A DNA stretch of 40,882 nt from assembly GCA_948471095.1 (NCBI GenBank), contig CAOKRG010000023.1, forward strand, positions 1 through 40,882, read 5' to 3'. Positions 7,487 through 16,111 of this stretch are shown here, one piece after another (positions within the stretch are counted from its first letter, which is position 1; every line of letters starts with the position of its first letter). The translations under genes and the position numbers were made by a program. Below the pieces are notes generated by a model. The model had not been told where the DNA came from. It saw nothing but the letters and a program-made list of their open reading frames with translations, and ran no database searches. Source of the DNA: an uncultured Oscillospiraceae bacterium. GTDB taxonomy: Bacteria; Bacillota; Clostridia; Oscillospirales; Acutalibacteraceae.

Positions 7487-8029
7487 TTACCACTCCTTTT
7501 CCATAGGTTTGCCGGCGGCGTCCGCCAGCTTCCGCATGGCCGTGAAAAAACCGTCCGTACCGGCCCCCGCCCAGATCTCTCCGGCCCGGACCTTTTTCTC
7601 CCACTGGTCCAGGGGGAACCACCGGGCGTCTACGGTCTCTCCCGGCCGAAGCCTTACCTCCCTCGCGGGAATGTCCCGGCACAGGGCGTACAGATCCAGA
7701 AGCTCGCCTCCATCCGAAAAATTGCCCCGAACCCGCAAAAGAAATTGCATCTCCTGGGGGCTGGCCGCGATTCCTGTCTCCTCCCGCAGCTCCCGCAAGG
7801 CCCCCTCCAGGCTTGTCTCCCCGGCCAGCGCGCTCCCGCCGGGACATTCCCAGGTATTGGGAAGCACCTCTTTTTCCGGACTGCGCAGGGTGCAGAGGAT
7901 CTGCCCTCTTCGGTTATAAATCACAACTACGGCGGCCAGGCAGAATTCCCCGGCCTCCAGCGGCGTATGCCTCTGATGGGTACGCCCTGTCAAGCGTCCC
8001 TGCGCGTCATAGATATCTAAGATCTCCAT
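7487..8029 (-). CDS. Nudix hydrolase, first of a tandem pair
   Basis: A 180-residue Nudix protein with an intact box at residues 65-87 (G-x5-E-x7-RELREETGI). It is clearly paralogous to the next gene: the same MExxDxYDAxG start, CTLRSxEK, and the WFPxDxWExKxRAGEI segment near the C terminus. Its first 13 bases overlap the end of the YihY-like gene, suggesting translational coupling. The hydrolysed nucleoside-diphosphate compound cannot be predicted. The two copies have diverged well beyond a recent duplication, which suggests separate substrates. Confidence 0.88.
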   Translation of the reverse strand: MEILDIYDAQGRLTGRTHQRHTPLEAGEFCLAAVVVIYNRRGQILCTLRSPEKEVLPNTWECPGGSALAGETSLEGALRELREETGIAASPQEMQFLLRVRGNFSDGGELLDLYALCRDIPAREVRLRPGETVDARWFPLDQWEKKVRAGEIWAGAGTDGFFTAMRKLADAAGKPMEKEW

Positions 8030-8916
8030 GGGCTTCCCTTCCTCTTCCCCTTCTTGGCCGAGGCCGCGGATTTCGGCTTCTTCCAGTCCCGCAGAAGGGC
8101 CCGCAGGTCCTCCTTCACGCCGCTGGTTTCCAGCCAGACGCTGACCTCGCCGCCCAAAAACAAAATATACATACAGAAGAACAGCCAGAACATCATAATC
8201 ACCAAGGTGGCCAGGCTGCCATAGAGGGAAAAATTGGAGAAGTTTTCCACAAACAGGGAGAAGAAGAACGAGAACAGCACCCAGCCCCCCGCCCCAAACG
8301 CCGCTCCGGCCAGATTGTGCCGGAACTTCATACGGCGCTTGGGAACGAAATTGTAGAGCAGCGTGAAAAAACCGAAGAGCAGAATAAAGCTGATCCAGGA
8401 CTTAAATTTCATCAGCAGGGCGGCAAATAAGGGCCAGCGGTCTAAAAGGAATTTGTAGATGGTGGAACCGAAGACCATCAGCAGGGCCGCGGCCAGAATC
8501 ACCACGGCCAGCATGAGCACATAGACCACCGCCATAGCCCGCAGGGCCACCAGATTCCGGCCCTTTTTCCCGCCGTAGATTTGGTCCAGCCCCTTGATGA
8601 CCGCCACCATGCCCATGGAGGAGGACCACACCGCCGCGATCACCGCCACGGGCAGCACGCCGCTGGAATCGATGGGGTTGGGGATGACCTCGGAGAGGGC
8701 GGAGGAAAACACGGCGGGAAGCTGATCCAGAGCCGCCTCCACCATGGAAAGGCCGGAGGAGAAATGGATGCGCTGCATCAGGGTAAGCAAAAAGGCCAGG
8801 AAAGGAAGAAAGGAGGTGATAAGGAAGAAGGCCCCATGGGCGGCGGAAGAGTCCAGCCGGTCCGCCCGGGTGCGGTCAATGAACCAGGCAACGTGTTTTT
8901 TTAAGAAGGGGAGCAT
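8017..8916 (-). CDS. YihY/BrkB-family inner membrane protein
   Basis: A 299-residue polytopic membrane protein of the YihY (formerly annotated ribonuclease BN) family; its molecular role is unknown. The N terminus has DRTRADRLDSSAAHGAFFLI with the family's hydrophobic first helix. The central MGMVAVIKGLDQIYG matches the family's G(L)xxxY block, and there are about six hydrophobic segments. The C terminus is a basic cytoplasmic tail. AAGGAGG precedes the ATG. It is the first gene of the five-gene minus-strand operon and has its own promoter. Confidence 0.88.
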   Translation of the reverse strand: MLPFLKKHVAWFIDRTRADRLDSSAAHGAFFLITSFLPFLAFLLTLMQRIHFSSGLSMVEAALDQLPAVFSSALSEVIPNPIDSSGVLPVAVIAAVWSSSMGMVAVIKGLDQIYGGKKGRNLVALRAMAVVYVLMLAVVILAAALLMVFGSTIYKFLLDRWPLFAALLMKFKSWISFILLFGFFTLLYNFVPKRRMKFRHNLAGAAFGAGGWVLFSFFFSLFVENFSNFSLYGSLATLVIMMFWLFFCMYILFLGGEVSVWLETSGVKEDLRALLRDWKKPKSAASAKKGKRKGSPWRS

Positions 8917-8978
8917 GGAGGCCTCCTTGTCCGGGATTTAGGAGAAAAGCCAGGCCTTTCATGGGCCGGGCGGTCCCA

Positions 8979-8999
8979 AATGTACGCTTTGCGTAAATT
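8979..8999. repeat. Hairpin module beside the yihY-like promoter
   Basis: AATGTACGC-ttt-GCGTAAATT is a near-palindrome closely related to AATGTACGC-gag-GCGTACATT at 23893-23913 and 23995-24015. Here it overlaps the -10 region of the minus-strand promoter. Confidence 0.55.
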
Positions 9000-9026
9000 A
9001 TAACACAGATTGTCCGGATTTGCCAC
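8997..9026 (-). promoter_or_regulatory. Promoter of the yihY-nudix-nudix-rimO-pgsA operon
   Basis: A perfect TATAAT (minus strand, 8997-9002) is preceded by TGT (extended -10), with GTGGCA as a weak -35 box 18 bases upstream. The gap from 8917 to 9352 otherwise holds this promoter, the asnA promoter and hairpin repeats, and no gene. Confidence 0.65.
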
Positions 9027-9162
9027 ACGAAAAATGACGGAAAATCGGGGAAGATTCCGGTCTGGTGGAAAAGATCGAAGGACAGGGGCGGTTTCCACGC
9101 TTTCTAGCCCCCGGCTTCACTGGCCGTCAGTAGTCTTGTGAGCTCAAAATGCAGCTTCGCCC

Positions 9163-9191
9163 TGGACAAATTGCATTTTTTGTGCTATAAT
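9163..9191 (+). promoter_or_regulatory. Promoter of asnA
   Basis: TGGACA (9163-9168) and TATAAT (9186-9191) are separated by 17 bases. The predicted start near 9198 gives a leader of about 155 bases that contains the hairpin repeat described next. Confidence 0.75.
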
Positions 9192-9288
9192 GTTCGCAAA
9201 GCAATGAAGAGTTTTCGCCCTTCGCGCGAAGCGCTCGTTTTGCTTATGACGTTGGCTTCGCCAAGTCGCAAAAATATGGTGAAAATCC
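9189..9288 (+). repeat. Hairpin repeat in the asnA leader
   Basis: This is related to the two direct copies at 23893-24079. It shares a first arm like AATGTTCGC, then GAGTTTTCGCCCTTCGCGCG and AAGCGCTCG. The outer stem TTTTCGCC/GGTGAAAA replaces TTTTTGCC/GGCCAAAA of the copy at 23915 with compensating changes. The inner hairpin TTTTGC...GCAAAAA carries in its loop an extra GACGTTGGC-ttc-GCCAAGTC module (9248-9267). It lies wholly in the predicted 5' untranslated region. Confidence 0.65.
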
Positions 9289-9352
9289 AAAGCGAATTAA
9301 TGGCGCCATGTAACCGGCCCATATTTTATGTATAGAAAGGCTGTGAAGCTCT

Positions 9353-10354
9353 ATGACCACCATCCCTCAAAACTATTCCCCCTCTTTGGGGCTCTACGAT
9401 ACCCAGAAAGCCATTGGCCTGATTAAGAACATCTTCCAGGTGAAGCTTTGCGCCGCCCTGCATCTAAAGCGCGTCACCGCCCCGCTTTTCGTAGACCCGG
9501 CCACGGGCCTAAACGATGACTTGAACGGTGTGGAGCGCCCGGTGGGCTTTGACATTCCCGCCGTGGGCGGAACCGGCCAGGTGGTCCACTCCCTGGCCAA
9601 GTGGAAGCGCCTGGCCCTGCATGACTACGACTTCTTTGTGGGCAACGGCCTGGTCACGGACATGAACGCCATCCGCCGGGACGAGGAGCTGGATAACCTT
9701 CACTCCATCTACGTGGACCAATGGGACTGGGAAAAGGTCATTGCCCGGGAATCCCGAAACGTGGCTTTTTTGCAGGACACGGTGCGGAAGATCGTCACGG
9801 CCATCTGCGGCACTTTGGACGAACTGCAGTGGCAGTTTTCAGACCTGCCCACCCAGCTTTGCCGGGATGTGGCCTTTGTCACCGCACAGGAGCTGGAAGA
9901 CCGCTGGCCGGAGCGTTCTCCCAAGGAGCGGGAGAATCTCTTCGTGAAGGAGCACCCCACGGCGTTCATCCAGCAGATCGGCGGCAGGCTGAAAAGCGGA
10001 AAGCCCCACGACGGCCGGGCCCCGGACTATGACGACTGGGACCTGAACGGCGACCTGCTCTTCTGGCACGAGCCTTTGGGGCTGGCGCTGGAAATCAGCA
10101 GCATGGGCGTCCGGGTGGATGGGGAGTCTTTAGACCGCCAACTGCGGGAGGCCGGCTGCGACAGCCGCCGGGAGCTGCCCTTCCACAAAATGCTGCTGGC
10201 CGGGGAGCTGCCCTTGACCATCGGCGGGGGCATTGGCCAGAGCCGCCTGTGTATGCTGCTTTTGGGCAAGGCCCACATCGGCGAGGTGCAGGCCTCCCTG
10301 TGGGACCAGGAGACCCGGAACCGGTGTAAAGAGGCGGGCGTGGTGCTGCTGTAG
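9353..10354 (+). CDS. asnA: Aspartate-ammonia ligase (ammonia-dependent asparagine synthetase)
   Basis: This 333-residue cytosolic enzyme makes asparagine from aspartate, ammonia and ATP through a beta-aspartyl-AMP intermediate. It has the class II aminoacyl-tRNA synthetase-like fold. Family signatures are DDLNGVERPVGFDI, HSLAKWKRLAL, the YVDQWDWEKVI segment and, near the C terminus, LTIGGGIGQSRLCMLLL (motif 3 like). The length matches the family (about 330). AGAAAGG precedes the ATG at slightly long spacing. It is monocistronic, between its own promoter and strong hairpins. Asparagine synthetase B is encoded about 0.9 kb downstream on the other strand. Confidence 0.95.
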   Translation: MTTIPQNYSPSLGLYDTQKAIGLIKNIFQVKLCAALHLKRVTAPLFVDPATGLNDDLNGVERPVGFDIPAVGGTGQVVHSLAKWKRLALHDYDFFVGNGLVTDMNAIRRDEELDNLHSIYVDQWDWEKVIARESRNVAFLQDTVRKIVTAICGTLDELQWQFSDLPTQLCRDVAFVTAQELEDRWPERSPKERENLFVKEHPTAFIQQIGGRLKSGKPHDGRAPDYDDWDLNGDLLFWHEPLGLALEISSMGVRVDGESLDRQLREAGCDSRRELPFHKMLLAGELPLTIGGGIGQSRLCMLLLGKAHIGEVQASLWDQETRNRCKEAGVVLL

Positions 10355-10363
10355 ACCCCGGCC

Positions 10364-10450
10364 CCACCGCCCGCTTTCAGCGGGCGGTGGAAGAAGGAGG
10401 GCCAGGCATTTGCCTGGCCCTCCTTCTTCCACGCTTCGCCTTTGGCGAAG
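10364..10450. terminator. Multiple terminator hairpins between asnA and the convergent gene
   Basis: Three hairpins follow each other: an 11-bp stem at 10364-10374/10380-10390, a 21-bp stem at 10387-10407/10412-10432, and CTTCGCC-ttt-GGCGAAG at 10434-10450. The first two share bases 10387-10390, so they cannot both form fully. There is no long U-tract. Symmetry allows action on both strands. Confidence 0.65.
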
Positions 10451-10475
10451 GGTTGGGCCTCTTGCGGCAGTGGAA

Positions 10476-11222
10476 CTATTCTCCCTGCCTTGCGAGAAAA
10501 TCCGCCGCGTCGACCACCTGGACCTGCCCCGCGTCGGAGAACGTCTGCCGCAGATAATGCAGATGCCCCGCCCCTATGAGCAGCAGCACCCTTTCCTCGG
10601 GCGCTTGGAAAAGCTCCATCACGTTTTTCCAGATCCGCAAATTACGGTAGTACCAATACTGGGCCACCCATTGCGCCCCGGCCGGGTCCTGGGCGTTCCC
10701 CAGCAGAGCATAGTTCAGATAGGCCCTGTGGTCTTCCAGGGCGCGCGCGGGCTGGTTCAAAAGGATAAAATGCTCCAGAAGCGTGGAGGACTCTAAATGC
10801 GACTGTTCTTCGGCATGGGAGGCCTCCGCCCTGCCGTCCAGTTCCTGAATGCGCGCACAGGGATGGTCCGCCATCCACTGGAAGATGCTGCCCACATGGG
10901 GCACCGCCTCGTTCCAGTCCACACAGTACAGCTGTTCACGCCCCAGACGTTTGGCCAGACGAAAGGCGATCTGCTGGACCTCCCCCGCCGCCAGCTCCGC
11001 CCCGCCCTGGACGTACCCTTGGTATTGCCGCAAAAGTTCGCCGCTGTGCTCTGGCTTTCTCTCCACCGCGATCTTAGTAGGCTGGAACGCCTCCAAGGCA
11101 TCTACCATCTGCAAAGCCTCCCGCTGCCGCTGGGGGGAAAGGATGTCCGCCCCCTGATGGAACCGGTCTCCGTTATCCGGGCTGTGAAAATGGAAGGTCC
11201 CAAGAATCATGATTTCCTGCAT
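10476..11222 (-). CDS. DUF5694-like protein (TraB/ChaN-like fold)
   Basis: A 248-residue soluble protein. The N terminus MILGTFHFHSPDNGD and the C-terminal LLLIGAGHLHYL are the paired GTFHF and GAGH motifs of the DUF5694 and TIKI/TraB-like families, in which these His residues bind metal. The central region is helical and charged with RxxKIAVERKPEH, where a conserved Glu follows the second strand. No signal peptide is visible, so it is cytosolic. GAAGGG precedes the ATG. It lies 48 bases downstream of asnB in the same orientation and is probably its operon partner. The activity is not known. Confidence 0.72.
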   Translation of the reverse strand: MQEIMILGTFHFHSPDNGDRFHQGADILSPQRQREALQMVDALEAFQPTKIAVERKPEHSGELLRQYQGYVQGGAELAAGEVQQIAFRLAKRLGREQLYCVDWNEAVPHVGSIFQWMADHPCARIQELDGRAEASHAEEQSHLESSTLLEHFILLNQPARALEDHRAYLNYALLGNAQDPAGAQWVAQYWYYRNLRIWKNVMELFQAPEERVLLLIGAGHLHYLRQTFSDAGQVQVVDAADFLARQGE

Positions 11223-11270
11223 AAAACCATTTCCCTTCTACAATTTTATTGCTCCACAAAAGAGGCATTC

Positions 11271-13106
11271 TCAGCGGACGCTGTTCTCTTCCTCAAAGAA
11301 CACCCCATACCACACCAAAAAGGCGTACACGGTCCACACCCGCCGGCTGTTGTCCGCCTTGCCCGCCCGGTGGTCGTCCAGGAGCTTCATGAGCTTCTCG
11401 GTGTGGAAGAACTTCTCCGCGGTTTCGCCTGTGAAGGCCGCTTTCACCGTTTCGTAGTACTCGTCCTGCCGGAGCCACACCCGGGTGGGCACCGGGAAGC
11501 CAAGCTTCTTCTTGTCCGCCCACTTCTCCGGCATACGCCGCAGGGCGGCCCGGCGCATGGCCAGCTTGGTGGTCTCCCCGTCCACCCGGTAGCGCTGGGG
11601 AATGCGCCCCGCCAGGGCCATGACCTCTTTATCCAAAAAGGGCACCCGCAGCTCCAGGGAGTTTGCCATGCTCATCTTGTCCGCTTTCAGCAGAATGTCC
11701 CCCACCATCCACATGTTCAGGTCCACAAACTGCATTTTGGTCACCGGGTCCTGGTCCTTCACCATGTCATAATAGGGCTTTACCAGGTCTTCGGGAGCCG
11801 GAGCCCCCACCGGGTTTTTCAAAATGGCCCGCCGCCCCTTTTCCGTGAACATATAGGCGTTGCCGATAAAGCGCTCTTCCAGCCGCTTGCCCCGGCGGAC
11901 CAGGAAGTTCAGCCCCCGGTGGGCGGGCAGGGCCCCGGCAATCTTGCCGATCAGCCGCCGGATGGGGAAGGGAATTTTATCATACCAGGGGCAGGCCAGC
12001 GGCTCCTTGTAGATGTTGTATCCGCCGAAAATCTCGTCCGCGCCCTCGCCGGAGAGCACCACCTTTAGGTGCTGGCTGGCGGTGTTGCATACAAAGTAGA
12101 GGGCCACGGCGGAGGGGTCGGCCAAAGGCTCGTCCATGTGGTACTGAATCTTCGAAAAGGTCCCCCAGAACTCCTCCGGGGTGATCACCTTGCTGATGTT
12201 TTTCACCGGGATCCGCTCGGAAAGCCCCTTGGCGTAGCTGATCTCGTTGTACTTCTCCCCGTTGTCAAAGCCCACGGTAAAGGTTTTGTCCACATGGGCG
12301 GAGCAGGCCACATAGCTGGAATCCACCCCGGAGCTCAGGAACGAGCCCACCTCCACGTCGCTGATCTTGTGGGCCTCCACGCTGTTGTCGAAGACCTTCT
12401 CGATCTCGTCCACCCAGTAATCCAGGCTCTTGTCCTCCTCCGCACAAAACTCCGGCAGCCAGTAGCGGGTCAGCTCCATCTTGCCCTCCCGGTAGGTGAA
12501 GGAGTGGGCGGGGGGCAGCTTGTAGACGTTCTGGAAAAAGGTCTCCGGCCCGGGCGAATACTGGAAGCTCAGGTAGCTTTCCAGGGCCCTAAGGTTCAGC
12601 TCCTTGCGGAAAGCCGGGTGGGGCAGAAAGCCCTTGATCTCCGAGCCGAACAGGAAGGTTTCGCCCATTTGGGCATAGTACAGGGGCTTAATGCCGAAGA
12701 AGTCCCGGGCCCCGAAGAGCTCCCCCTTCTCCTGGTCCCAGATCACAAAGGCGAACATGCCCCGCAGCCGGTTCAGCAGGGCCGGGCCGTATTCCTCATA
12801 GCCGTGCAGCACCACCTCGCTGTCGGCGGCGGTTTTGAAAACATGGCCCGCCTGGAGCAGGTCCTCTCGAATGTCCTGATAGTTGTAAATTTCACCGTTA
12901 AACACCAGCACCTTGCTGCCGTCCTCGTTGCGCATGGGCTGGCGGCCGCCCTCCAGGTCGATGATGGACAGCCGCCGGAAGCCCAGGGAGACCTGGTTGT
13001 CCATATAATAGTCCGCGTCGTCCGGGCCACGGTGGGAGATGGCATCCGCCATGGAGTGCAGGACCCCCTCGTTGGGGTCCCCGGTAAAGCCTACAAATCC
13101 ACACAT
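11271..13106 (-). CDS. asnB: Asparagine synthetase B (glutamine-hydrolysing)
   Basis: A 611-residue enzyme that transfers glutamine-derived ammonia to aspartate. It starts MCGFVGFTG, so Cys2 becomes the N-terminal nucleophile of the class II glutamine amidotransferase domain. SHRGPDD, RRLSIID and VFNGEIYNY follow, all typical. The synthetase domain has the PP-loop at residues 258-264 as SSGVDSS rather than the usual SGGxDSS, and GEGADEIFGGY. The in-frame upstream reading to 13328 is rejected because AGGAGG lies directly before the ATG at 13106 and Cys must be residue 2. DUF5694-like gene follows in the same orientation. Confidence 0.95.
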   Translation of the reverse strand: MCGFVGFTGDPNEGVLHSMADAISHRGPDDADYYMDNQVSLGFRRLSIIDLEGGRQPMRNEDGSKVLVFNGEIYNYQDIREDLLQAGHVFKTAADSEVVLHGYEEYGPALLNRLRGMFAFVIWDQEKGELFGARDFFGIKPLYYAQMGETFLFGSEIKGFLPHPAFRKELNLRALESYLSFQYSPGPETFFQNVYKLPPAHSFTYREGKMELTRYWLPEFCAEEDKSLDYWVDEIEKVFDNSVEAHKISDVEVGSFLSSGVDSSYVACSAHVDKTFTVGFDNGEKYNEISYAKGLSERIPVKNISKVITPEEFWGTFSKIQYHMDEPLADPSAVALYFVCNTASQHLKVVLSGEGADEIFGGYNIYKEPLACPWYDKIPFPIRRLIGKIAGALPAHRGLNFLVRRGKRLEERFIGNAYMFTEKGRRAILKNPVGAPAPEDLVKPYYDMVKDQDPVTKMQFVDLNMWMVGDILLKADKMSMANSLELRVPFLDKEVMALAGRIPQRYRVDGETTKLAMRRAALRRMPEKWADKKKLGFPVPTRVWLRQDEYYETVKAAFTGETAEKFFHTEKLMKLLDDHRAGKADNSRRVWTVYAFLVWYGVFFEEENSVR

Positions 13107-13165
13107 AGTTTTTATCCTCCTAAAGCCTCTGGGGCTTTTGCTTTTTGATACAGGGTTCGGGATAT

Positions 13166-13174
13166 AGTATACCA
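13166..13174 (-). promoter_or_regulatory. Extended -10 promoter of asnB
   Basis: On the minus strand TGG-TATACT forms an extended -10 about 60 bases before the ATG. No good -35 box is seen at 17 bases. A short hairpin AAAGCC...GGCTTT lies in the leader and runs up to the AGGAGG ribosome site, which could affect access to it. Confidence 0.45.
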
Positions 13175-13328
13175 CGGATTGACACAAAATGGTAGGCTTT
13201 TTTTCAAAGGACCGCGGGCAGGCGGCGCAAAGATCGATTGAAAGGCCGCGCGGCTCCGCCGGAATAAGGACGAATGAGGAATCGCGGGCACAGCGATAGA
13301 ATTCTTGCTTGTCCCTATCTGTTCCCAC

Positions 13329-13364
13329 GAAAAAAGGCGGCCCGCATAGTACGGGCCGCTTTTT
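13329..13364 (-). terminator. Terminator of the ATP synthase operon
   Basis: An 8-bp GC stem (13337-13344/13352-13359, GCGGCCCG/CGGGCCGC) is followed on the minus strand by CCTTTTTT, starting about 24 bases after the atpC stop. It could also work for the plus strand (TTTTT at 13360-13364). Confidence 0.85.
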
Positions 13365-13382
13365 CCATATCGTAATGATCCA

Positions 13383-13801
13383 TTATTGCTCCATGTGGGA
13401 GTAGGACGATTTCACCCGCAGCCGGTTCAGCGCTCGGGCCAGGGTGGCCTGGGCTACCCTGTGCTCCTGGCGGCTCCGCTGCTGCAGCAGGGCCTCCTTG
13501 GCCTCGTCGGCCTCCCGGCGGGCTCGGGCGGCGTCGATGTCCTCCGGCCTCTCCGCCGAATCCACCAGCACCAGGACCTCGTTCTGCTCCACCTTCACCA
13601 TGCCCGGGGAAACCGCCGCCAGGCGGCTTTCCTCCCCCGGCAGCCGGTAGCGCATGGTCCCCGGCTGGATGGCCGCGATCATGCTGCTGTGGTGGGCCAG
13701 AATGCAGTGCTCCCCATCGGAGGTGGGGATGGTCAGGCTCTCGCAGGGGCCCTCGTAAAAGGTGTGGTCCGCCGCCAAGATGTGCACCTGAAAGGTCTCC
13801 A

Positions 13802-13802
<1 letters not shown>
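13383..13802 (-). CDS. atpC: ATP synthase F1 epsilon subunit
   Basis: A 139-residue epsilon subunit of the central stalk, which couples rotation to catalysis and inhibits ATP hydrolysis. The N-terminal beta-sandwich is recognisable (FQVHILAADHTFYEG, TIPTSDGEHCILAHH, VLVDSAERPEDID). The C-terminal helix-turn-helix runs through AARARREADEAKEALL. The ATG overlaps the atpD stop (TGATG), so translation is coupled. Last gene of the operon. Confidence 0.95.
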
Positions 13803-16110
<2,308 letters not shown>

Positions 16111-16111
16111 C

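Noticed and set aside
9198-9352. T-box riboswitch in the asnA leader
   Set aside because: No conserved T-box core (AGGGTGGNACCGCG) and no specifier loop are seen. The leader is occupied by the hairpin repeat.
13145-13173. Plus-strand promoter TTGATA-17-TATACC upstream of asnB
   Set aside because: No plus-strand gene follows. The TATA core is symmetric and explained by the minus-strand extended -10 of asnB.
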